A DNA stretch of 64,000 nt from JBHIBC01 sp046758905. GTDB lineage: Bacteria > Acidobacteriota > Polarisedimenticolia > Gp22-AA2. Position 1 is the stretch's first letter. Each line of letters starts with the position of its first letter. Shown one piece after another: positions 50,272 through 59,400 of the stretch. A model generated the notes under the pieces. The model saw only the letters and a program-made list of their open reading frames with translations, did no database searches and was not told the DNA's origin. The stretch spans positions 6,323 through 70,322 of the forward strand of contig JBHIBC010000007.1 in the NCBI GenBank assembly GCA_046758905.1. Reading direction: 5' to 3'. The translations under genes were made by a program, and so were the position numbers.

Positions 50272-51654
50272 ATGCCGGCCGCCTTGCTCCGCCGAACCTG
50301 CCCGATCCTGCTGGGCGCGCTGGCGCTTGCCGGATGCGCCGCTCCGGATCGCCCGAACATCCTTCTGATCGTCATCGATACCGCGCGCGCCGACCGCTTC
50401 CCGTTCGCCGGATACGATCGCCCCACCGCGCCGTTCCTCCAGGCCGTGGCCCGCGAGGGGACGGTGTACGAGCGGGCCTTCTCGCCGGCCCCCTGGACGG
50501 TGCCGGCCCACGCCAGCCTGTTCACAGGGCAGTACCCGTCGCTTCACGGGACCGATTGCGGATCGCTGCGGCTGCCGGAGGAGGCCGTGACCATCGCGGA
50601 GACGCTGCACGCGGCGGGGTATCGGACCGTGGGCTACACGGCCAACCCCTGGATCGGATCCGCCTACAACTTCCAGCAGGGGTTCGACACCTACGGGGAG
50701 ACCTGGAAGGAGGTCGCGGAGGACACGCGGGATACGGGGGCCGCGCTGACCAACGAGAAGGTCGCCCGGTTCGTCCGCTGGTGGCGACGCCATCCCGACT
50801 CCAGGCGCCGGCCCTTCTTCCTGTTCATCAACTACTTCGAGCCGCACCTGGCCTATCACCCGCCGGAGCCCGAGCGCTCGCGCCTGCTCCGCGACGGGAT
50901 CGACCCGTCGCAGGTCGAGCGCCTAAGTCGCCTCGGACATCCGGAGGAGATGCGGTTCATCATGGGGGGGTCCGACCTGACCGGGGAGGACCTGAGGATC
51001 CTCAGCGATCTCTACGACGGCGAGATCGCCTACGTCGACCGCCGGATCGGGGAGGTGATCGAGCTGCTGCGCGAGACGGGGTTTCTGGACCGTACCGTGG
51101 TCGCGGTCACCGCCGATCACGGGGAGAACATCGGCGACCACGGACTGATGGACCACAAGATGAGCGTGCACGACACGCTGCTGCGGGTGCCGATGGTCCT
51201 GCGCTACCCCCCGCGGGTCGCCCGTGGGCGGGTGATCTCCGACCCGGTGCAGATGCACGACCTCTACCCGACGCTGCTCGCCCTGGCCCGCGTCCCCCAG
51301 CCCGAAGGGGTGAAGGTGGAGGCCTATCTCCTTCCGGGCGCGGGTGTCGGCGGCCCGACGCGTCCGGCCGACGGACCGATCGTCGGCGAGTTCGCCGGTC
51401 CCCCCGTCGAGTTCCTGGAGGTGATGGAGGAGCTGTTCCCCGGACGCGACCTGTCGCGCTTCGACCGGACCCTCGTGGCGTTGCGCAGCGACGGGTACAA
51501 GATCCACTGGGGGTCGGACGGCCGACACGCCCTGTACCACGTGGAGGAGGACCCAGGCGAGACGCGGGACGTCGCCGGATCGGAGCCGGAGCGTCTCGAG
51601 CGGATGGCGGGGCAGGTGCGCGCCTGGCTGGAGCGTCCCGCGCGTCGTCGATGA
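50272..51654 (+). CDS. sulfatase-fold lipoprotein with Thr at the formylglycine position
   Basis: 460 residues. Lipobox LAGC gives Cys22 as lipid anchor. The alkaline-phosphatase/sulfatase core begins NILLIVIDTARADRF with metal ligand Asp36. In place of the sulfatase C/S-x-P-x-R motif it reads TVPAH (Thr76-Val-Pro-Ala-His80) within APWTVPAHASLFTG. TADHGENIGDHGLMDHK holds the other metal ligands Asp282/His283. Without Cys or Ser there, formylglycine cannot form. Thr is instead the nucleophile in phosphodiesterase and LtaS-type relatives, so a phosphoryl-transfer role is plausible but unproved. The stop is 21 bases before the next aminotransferase, suggesting co-transcription. Confidence 0.82.
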   Translation: MPAALLRRTCPILLGALALAGCAAPDRPNILLIVIDTARADRFPFAGYDRPTAPFLQAVAREGTVYERAFSPAPWTVPAHASLFTGQYPSLHGTDCGSLRLPEEAVTIAETLHAAGYRTVGYTANPWIGSAYNFQQGFDTYGETWKEVAEDTRDTGAALTNEKVARFVRWWRRHPDSRRRPFFLFINYFEPHLAYHPPEPERSRLLRDGIDPSQVERLSRLGHPEEMRFIMGGSDLTGEDLRILSDLYDGEIAYVDRRIGEVIELLRETGFLDRTVVAVTADHGENIGDHGLMDHKMSVHDTLLRVPMVLRYPPRVARGRVISDPVQMHDLYPTLLALARVPQPEGVKVEAYLLPGAGVGGPTRPADGPIVGEFAGPPVEFLEVMEELFPGRDLSRFDRTLVALRSDGYKIHWGSDGRHALYHVEEDPGETRDVAGSEPERLERMAGQVRAWLERPARRR

Positions 51655-51663
51655 CGCCCGTGG

Positions 51664-51669
51664 TATAGT
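51664..51669 (+). promoter_or_regulatory. candidate -10 box, possible leaderless start
   Basis: TATAGT ends six bases before the ATG at 51676, so transcription would begin at or next to that A. No ribosome site precedes the ATG and the -35 box is weak. Confidence 0.35.
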
Positions 51670-51675
51670 CCACCG

Positions 51676-53049
51676 ATGAAGCACGAAGAGCGCGTTTCAC
51701 TGATAAAAACCACGCCCCCGGGCCCCGAGACCCGGCGCCTCATGCGGCGCGAGGCCGAGCTCCTCGCGCGCGGCGCTTACGGCGCCGAGGGGGAGCGGTT
51801 CTTCTTCAGCCGTCGGCAGCGGGGATCCCTCATCGAGGACGTCGATGGCAATCGCTTCATCGATTTCGGCTCTGGGTGGGCCACCAACAACGTCGGCAGC
51901 TGCAACCCCGAGGTCGTCGACGCCGCCAGAGACATGCTGCGCGAATCCGGGGTCGTCTGCTGGACGAGCAGCGCCAACAGCGTGCAACGGCTCGCCTTGG
52001 CGGAGAAGCTCCTGGAGGTCTGCCCGAAACGGACGGACCGCGTCGTCTTCCTGACCACCGGCACCGAGGCGGTCGAGGGGGCGCTCCGAATCATGCGGCG
52101 GGCTTCCGGCCGCCCCTTCGTGATCTCGTTCTACGGGCAGTACCACGGCCTGTCGTACGGCGCCATGTCGGTGGGACCGCTGCACGCCGCCTTGCGGGAC
52201 GACGTGGCCCCGCTGGTCAACGGGGTCATCTTCGCGCCGTATCCGTACGCCTACCGGACCCTCCTCCGCTCGAGTTCGGGCGGAGAAGGCCGAGCGACGC
52301 TGGATTTCATCGAGCAGTATCTGCTGACCTACGAGGTCCCTGCATCGAGGATCGCGGGCGTCCTGGTGGAGCCGGTGGTGGGGGAGGGCGGGGTCTGGGT
52401 CCCCCCCGACGACTTCCTGCCGGGGCTGCGCGAGATCTGCGACAGACACGGCTGGTACCTGTGCATCGACGAGGTCCAGAGCGGCTTCGGGCGCTGCGGC
52501 CGGATGTGGGCCTTCGAGCACTGGGGCGTGGAGCCGGACCTGCTCGTCATCGGCAAGGGGCTGTCGGGCGGCTCGATGCCGATCGCGGCGGTCGCGGCCC
52601 GGGCCGACATCATGGATCTCGCCGAGGCGTTCGTCGCCGGGACCTACGCCGGTCATCCTGCGGCCTGCGCCGCCGCCATCAAGACCATCGAGATCATTCA
52701 CAGGGATCGGCTCCTGGATCGCGCGAGCGAGCTCGGTGAGCATGGTCTCGGACGCCTCAGGCAGATGCAACACAGATACCCGGCCGTCGGTGATGTCCGC
52801 GGCAAGGGGCTGTGGCTCGCCGCCGAGTTCGTCAAGGATCGGAACACGCGCGAGAAGGACTTCGAGTTCGCGGACCTGGTCAATCGCGAGTGCCTGCGGC
52901 ACGGGCTCTACCTCATCCACGACGACATCGCTTGGTTCGCCAGGATTCAGCCCCCCCTGAACATTGAGCGGTCCCTGTTCGACCAGGGTCTCGACATCCT
53001 GGACGACGCCATCCGTGCCCTCGGCGAGAGGCGCGCCCGGGGCGGGTAG
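51676..53049 (+). CDS. class-III aminotransferase
   Basis: 457 residues, a second fold-type-I PLP enzyme. DVDGNRFIDFGSGWATNNVGSCNPEV, FLTTGTEAVEGALRIMRRASG, FYGQYHGLSYGAMSVG, EPVVGEGGVWVPPDDFLPGLREICDRHGWYLCIDEVQSGFGRCGRMWAFEHWG, the PLP Lys in DLLVIGKGLSGGSMPIAAV, and AGTYAGHPAACAAAIKTIE are intact. It is only moderately like the enzyme at 48.8 kb, so this is not a recent duplication. The subfamily resembles 4-aminobutyrate or omega-amino-acid transaminases. No ribosome site precedes the ATG; it follows the sulfatase-fold gene closely. Confidence 0.88.
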   Translation: MKHEERVSLIKTTPPGPETRRLMRREAELLARGAYGAEGERFFFSRRQRGSLIEDVDGNRFIDFGSGWATNNVGSCNPEVVDAARDMLRESGVVCWTSSANSVQRLALAEKLLEVCPKRTDRVVFLTTGTEAVEGALRIMRRASGRPFVISFYGQYHGLSYGAMSVGPLHAALRDDVAPLVNGVIFAPYPYAYRTLLRSSSGGEGRATLDFIEQYLLTYEVPASRIAGVLVEPVVGEGGVWVPPDDFLPGLREICDRHGWYLCIDEVQSGFGRCGRMWAFEHWGVEPDLLVIGKGLSGGSMPIAAVAARADIMDLAEAFVAGTYAGHPAACAAAIKTIEIIHRDRLLDRASELGEHGLGRLRQMQHRYPAVGDVRGKGLWLAAEFVKDRNTREKDFEFADLVNRECLRHGLYLIHDDIAWFARIQPPLNIERSLFDQGLDILDDAIRALGERRARGG

Positions 53050-53210
53050 CCACGCGACCGCCTGGCGACGGCGTGTCGCCGCCCGACCGCGGCCGTCGTC
53101 CCGACGCCTGCGTGCCACGTTCTGAAACGACAGCCCCCGGCGACCTGACGGACGGCCCTCCGACGGGCCGGTGCGCTGCCTAACTTTGAGGCTCATTTCA
53201 GGTTGTCCGG

Positions 53211-53239
53211 TTGACAGGAGAGCGGTTTCACCGTACATG
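53211..53239 (+). promoter_or_regulatory. weak sigma-70-like promoter of the giant protease gene
   Basis: Perfect TTGACA, 17-base spacer, TACATG (3/6). The leader would be about 195 bases. Confidence 0.3.
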
Positions 53240-53368
53240 CCGATATCGGATGAACGTCGAGGGGGGGCGTGTCTGCGGGGCCCTGCGGCGGGCCCGCGGA
53301 ACCGTCCGAGCCCGACGACCTTACAGACATCAACGATCGCAGGACGTGACTAGCGGACGCGATAAAAC

Positions 53369-53383
53369 GATCTGTCTCAGATC
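53369..53383. other. 6-bp hairpin in the leader of the giant gene
   Basis: GATCTG and CAGATC pair perfectly around a three-base loop, about 60 bases before the start codon. No T-run follows. It could be an operator half-site pair or a leader hairpin. Confidence 0.3.
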
Positions 53384-53440
53384 TCAACGCACTCCTGTCT
53401 TCATTTCGAGAACTCGGGGGCATGATTTCAGGGGGGAGCC

Positions 53441-56400
53441 ATGCATTCAAGCCTCAAGCGCCGAACCATCCTGAGTGCTCTGTGCGCACTGCTGGTCGTC
53501 AGCGGTGCCCTGGCCACGCTCGGCCTGACGTCCGGACGGGGCCGGCACATGAGCGACGAGGAGCTGGCTCAGTACGCCGGCGATATCGAGTACAGCCGGC
53601 TGAACCGCAGGCCCGTGACGTTCGACCGCCGGCCGGGGATGAACCCGCTGGGGGATTTCCGGCCGATGTGGAGCCAGACTGACCTGGCGGGCGGCCGGAT
53701 GATCGAGACGCCTCTCGGGTTCGTCGACCCGGCGGAGATCGCGACGCTGCGGCAGCGCGTGCCGGCCCTGGCGGGGCGTCCGGGCCGGGGACTCCCCGAG
53801 GGAAAGCGCGGGGAGATGCGGGACGGCTTCAACGCCATTCAGCTGACGCAGCGCGCCGTCCGCGAGCGCGGGCTGCGGTCGATCCGGGAGGAGCTGGCGG
53901 CGCTCGGCGTGACGGTGCACGCGGTGATGCCGACGAACGCGCTGCTGGTGGAGGTGCCCGGGAGGGCGGTGCGGGAGCTGTCGGAGGCGGAGTTCCTGGC
54001 GGCGGCGATGCCGTGGGGCGCGCAGTTCCGCGTGCAGCCCTCCCTGGGGCGGCGACCGTTGCTGCAGCGGGACCGGGCGGCCAGCGAGGAGCTGCGGCTC
54101 CTGGTGCATCACTTCCCGGGGACGGACCCGGAAGAGGCGCGGGCGGCGCTGGCGCGGATCGCGGGCGAGGACAACGTGATCCCTTGGTCGGCCGTGAACC
54201 CGCTGTCGTTCGCGGTCCAGGCCCACTACTCGCGCTTACCCGCGATCGCCGGGCTGCCGCGGGTGATGATGGTCGAGGAGGAGCCGGAGTACCTGCTGCA
54301 GTCGGTCGAGATCCCGACCACCGTCATGGTGGGGAACCTCAAGGAGAACCTCCCGTTCCAGAAGCCGTACCACGACGCGGGCGTGGACGGCGGCGGCGTC
54401 GACGGCGACGCCCTGGGGATCGCCGACGGCGAGCGGATCAACGACGGCAGCGACGTGGTGCCTCCGCAGATCGTGGCCGTGACGGACAACGGGGTGTCCT
54501 ACGACTCGGTGGGATTCTCGCAGACGGGGACGCAGGCGATCACGCTGACCCGGCCGATCGGCCCGAGGCACAGGAAGGTCCACTCCATCCAGGCGGTGGA
54601 GGACACGGGAACGACCTGCGACGCGACCCTGTCGGGCGGCGGGACGCACGGCAACGTCGTGGCGGGGGTGATCGCGGGCGACGGATCGTCGGTAGGAGCT
54701 GCCGTCGACATCCACATCTACAACATCCGGGCCCGCGTCAATAAGCTGAGCATGGACGGGGTGGCGCGCGGAGCGCGAATCCTCATGCAGGACGCCGCGA
54801 GCGCCAGCCGCTGCACCATCGGCGCGCTCGTCGAGCAGGGCGGCAACGTCGCCCCCGGGGCGTTGCTGGATCGGCTCACCCTCGCGATCTGCCCGAGCGA
54901 CGCCACCGGTACCGGGGCCTGCGCGGGACTGGTTGGAGGCGGCGAGGATGTCCACCTGCACGTCATGCCCTTCGGCGTGCCGAATTTCGGCGTGCAGCTC
55001 GAGTTCACCGACCAGGGGGACTACCCGCAGGACTCCCGGGACATCGATGCCTTCCTGGTGAATCACCGCGACTACATGGTCTTCGTCCCGGTCGGCAACG
55101 TCGGGACGCGGCTGCCCCAGGACTTCTCCCCCTTCCAGGGCGAGGTCCGCAGCCGCTACCCGGACCTGTTCAACGGCACGGCGCTGGACAACGACCCGAA
55201 CGAGCCGAGCGGCCTGCAGATCGCGCCGCCGGCGACCGCGAAGAACATCGTCTCGGTGGGCAGCCACTTCCAGGACACCCAGACGCAGTTCAGCTCGAAC
55301 CTGGAGGAGAACCCGTCGAACTTCACCGCGAAGGGGCCCGCCACCTCCGCGTCGCTGCGGATGGCGCCGATGATCCTGAGCGTCGGCGGAGACGTGACCG
55401 GCTTCTTCTTCGGGCCGAACACCACCTCCGCGTCGGTGTGGCGCAGCATGGACAACGACAACAACAGCCCCGTCGAGGCCGTCCTGGACGGGATCAACTT
55501 CGGGACGTCGTACGCGGCGGCGGCGGTCGCCGGAGCCGCGGCGCTGGTGCGGGACTATTTCGCTCAGGGCTTCTATCCGACGGGGACCCGGGTCGACGGC
55601 GACCGGATCCCCAACGTGTCGGGGCCGATGGTGAAAGCGGCGATCGCGGCGTCGGCGAACTTCCTGGAGCAGATAGGGACGGACTACCCGACGCCGTCCG
55701 ACCGCAGCGTGGCATTCGCGCGGGCGGTGAACCTGTCCATCGTGGCGGGATCGAACGTCGGCGTGATCGGGAACAACGAACAGGGGTACGGACGCCCGGT
55801 CCTGACGTCCGTGCTGCCGCTGGCGAACTGGCCGACGGGCAAGGGGATCGGGTCCCCGGACACGGTGGAGTACCCGGCGGCGGGACTCATCGTGTACGAC
55901 GAGCTGGCGACGGGGGAGCCGGCGATCCGCCACGAGACGCGGCCGGTGATCGAGCACGACTTCGTGGTCGACTCGGACAGCACGCTGCTGGTGCCGACGC
56001 CCGGGGGCACGGCGCGCGTGGTCTCGCGGGGCCAGTTGCGGGTGGCGCTGGCCTGGAGCGACGTGCCGGATCTGCTGGGGCCCGGGGGCCTGCTGATGAA
56101 CGACCTGGACCTGGAGGTGGTGTCGCCGGGCCCGGACGCGGCGCTGGGGACCTCGGACGATATCGTCTATGACGGCAACGTGTACCATCTCGGGCAGGGG
56201 CTGAAACTGGGCCAGTGGAGCGTCGGCCGCGCGGCGGCGGAGCCGGACGTGTCCGACCGTCGCAACCCGATCGAGGCGGTGCACCTTTCGGCGGACCCGG
56301 ACGGCGACGGGAATCCCCAGGACTCACAGCTGTTCACGGGGACGTGGCGCGTCCGAGTGAAGCAGGGCGCCGGCGGGGCCCTGCCGGGACAGATCGTGGT

Positions 56401-59400
56401 GCTGGATGGGCCGGATGAGGACGCCAACGGCAACGGGCGGCTGGACCCCGGGGAGGATCTGGATTCCGACGGGTTCCTGGATGCTGACGGGCAGCCGTAC
56501 GGCCTGGTGGTCGCCGGTCCGGTGCTCGGGGTGGGAACCCAGACGACCGTGAACGGAACGATCGCGTTTCCGGGCAGCGCGGCGCGGCTGGAGAAGAGCC
56601 TGTACGGGTGCGCCGAGGACGTGGTTGCGACGGTGTTCGACATGGGCGTGACGGCCTCCGCGGTGTCGGCGGCGACGACGTTCGAGGTGGTCACGACCGA
56701 CGGGCAGGTCGTGGACACCGAGTCGGGGATCGGGTTCAGCAACGGCGCCGCCAACTCGTTCACGTCGTCCGCGGTGCCGCTGCGGCAGGCGCGCGGCGGG
56801 GCGGTGAGCTACAACGGCGTTCTGGAGACGCGGGGCAACATTGCGGACGAGCCCTACTTCGTCCGGGCCCGGTACGCCGATACGCCGCGTGACGCGGTGG
56901 CCTCGTCGCGGATCTCCTGCGATCCGAACCTGCTGGCCTGGAGGTTCCTGATCGAGAACGAGAACGGGACGGACCAGGTGCTGATCGGCGGCGGGTGCGA
57001 CCGGGACCAGTTCATGGATGCGGACGAGAACGTGACCTACTCGGTGACCTTCGTGAACTCGAACCGGGACCACGACCTGACGGACGTGCGGGCGTTCCTC
57101 GCGGCGTCGGGGCCGGGGGCGTCGGCGGTGCGGGTACTGAACTCGCCGCTGAACATGGGCCGGATCCCCGGCGGGCAGATCACGTCGGCCACCTTCTCCC
57201 TGCACATCGACGGCGCGGCGGTGGCGGCGCTGGCGGAGGCGGACCGCATCGTCAACATGACGCTGACGCTGGAGGGGAACTCGGATCGGATCCAGCTGGA
57301 TCGGCAGGTGTTCACCTTCAAGCATGCGCTGAACTCGGACTACGAGACGTTCCACTACTCGACCGACTACCCGTTCGGCGGCCGCGAGATCCGCGACTTC
57401 AACAGGAATCTCCAGATCGACGCGGCGGACGTCTCCGACCCGTTCCTCGGCATCCAGTTGCCCGACGAGGATCTGATCTTCGATTCGATGTTCGTGCCGG
57501 GCACGGCCACCGGCCTGGTGACGAACACCCTGGGAGAGGACCTGAACGACAACGGCGTGCTCGACGGGGGCGAGCGGGACGTCATCCCGAACGGCATCCT
57601 GGACAGGGGGATCATCGCCGGCCCGACCCCGAGCAGCGCCGACAGGGCGCCGTTCCACTTCGACGCCAACGACGGCGGCTTCACGGGGCTGCGCCACCCG
57701 GCCAGCGTTCCGGGCGCCGCCTCCGGCGTGGCCTGGGAGTGGGTGCGCCGCGGCGTGTGCGGCTTCCAGACCGCCATTCAAGACAACAATGATTTCAATA
57801 ATCTGGGGGCCGGCATCTGGCACACCGGGGACGGCAACCCGGCCACCCCGAGCGATGCGGCCTCGGCCTGCGACAGCCACGCCACGGCGTTCGACACCGC
57901 CACGCCCCCGGAGGTGGAGTTCTTCCAGGACTTCCTGGTGTCGCCGATCATCGCCAAGGTGCACCAGAAGCTCGATGCGCGCGGGCTGGAGTACAGCGCC
58001 GAGTTCCAGCGCATCGGCTTCAACCTCCAGATGCAGACGCAGGACGGTCTGACCGGCGGGTCGGTCAACGTCGACAACAACGTCGACGACGACACCGGCA
58101 ACTGTCTGCTGTGCCAGCCGTTCGATTTCACTTACGGCGGCATCGACTACCAGGTGGGCGACCTCGGCAGCAGCGGCTCCGGGGTCTTCCCGGGCGGGGT
58201 CGGCCTGCGCCAGCGGACCTTCGGGCCGCTGGAGGATCCGGACGGATCGTTCGCGGGTTGTCCGGGGGCGGGGCCCAACCTCAGCGGCGACGAGACGGGA
58301 TTCACGGCCTGCACGCAGGACACCAACCCGAACAGCGGCAGCCCGATCCCCCTCGCGCCCGCCAATCTGCTGCCGTATCCGGTCCCCGACGCGCCCACGG
58401 TCCTGTCGTTCGAGAAGTCGTGCAGCGGCGACCCGCTGCGCCTGTGCGAGACCGACGCCGACTGCGATCCGGGCGACACCTGCGAGAACAGGCCGTGGAC
58501 CAATGATGTCGCCGGACCGGTGCGCAACCTGGAGTACACGCTGGTGACCTACGAGGCCGGCTTCATCTCGCTCATGGAGGGGCCGGGCGCGGACGAGACG
58601 GCGGCGGTCACCCCCTTCACGGTCAACCCCGGCAACCGCTGGCAGATCGCCATCGGCTTCTGGGACATCGAGACGCTCGACAACCTGACCGACTACGGGA
58701 TGGGCGTTGACGACGTGGTGTTCGAGTGGGACGAGCGGCACCCGGTGGACGAGGCGGCCCTCGGCCACACCCCCGCCTGCCTGAGATTCGACCAGCCGGG
58801 GCAGGCGGCGGGACTGCAGTGCGGCTCCCTCTCGGTCGACCGCACCGCCCTGTTCGAGTGCGACGAGACGCTGACCGTCACGGTCAACGACCCGAAGCGG
58901 GAAGGAGCGGGATCGGTGGCCGTGTTCGCCGCCTCCGACAGCGACGCCCGGCCGTTCAGCACCGGGGTGGTGACGGCGCTCCACCCGGTGAAGAGCTTCG
59001 AGCTGCCGGAGGTCGCCCCGGGTCTGTTCTCCGGGAACGTGACCATCACCCAGACCCTGAACACCGGCACGTCTCTGTTCGTCTCCACCCAGGACGACTC
59101 GATCCAGTTCTACTACCTCGACCCTCTGTGCGACGGGAACGGCAACGGGGTGCCGGGACAGACGGGGTTCGACAACCTGGACGGGGACGGGGTGATCTTC
59201 GACGCCGACAACTGCCCGTTCGACTACAACCCGGGCCAGGAGGACGCGGACGGCGACCTGCTGGGGGACATCTGCGACAACTGCCCGAACAACGCCAACG
59301 CGGACCAGGCGGATTCCGACGGTGACGCGGTCGGCGACGTGTGCGACCTGGACGATATCGACTTCGACGGAGTGGTGAACTCGCTGGACAACTGTCCGGA

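Larger units (their letters stand above)
53050..53440. other. 391-base gap before the giant protease gene
   Basis: No supportable CDS. G+C is lower than in the neighbours. It holds TTGACAGG at 53211 with a poor -10 (TACATG at 53234), a GATCTG/CAGATC hairpin at 53369-53383, and GGGGGAG just before the ATG at 53441. Small frames inside look random. Confidence 0.6.

Noticed and set aside
50244..50273. TTGACC-18-TAGGAT promoter-like pair before the sulfatase-fold gene
   Set aside because: Its -10 box overlaps the ATG at 50272, so a transcript from it would miss the start codon. Either the start is wrong or the match is chance; I could not decide and did not call it.
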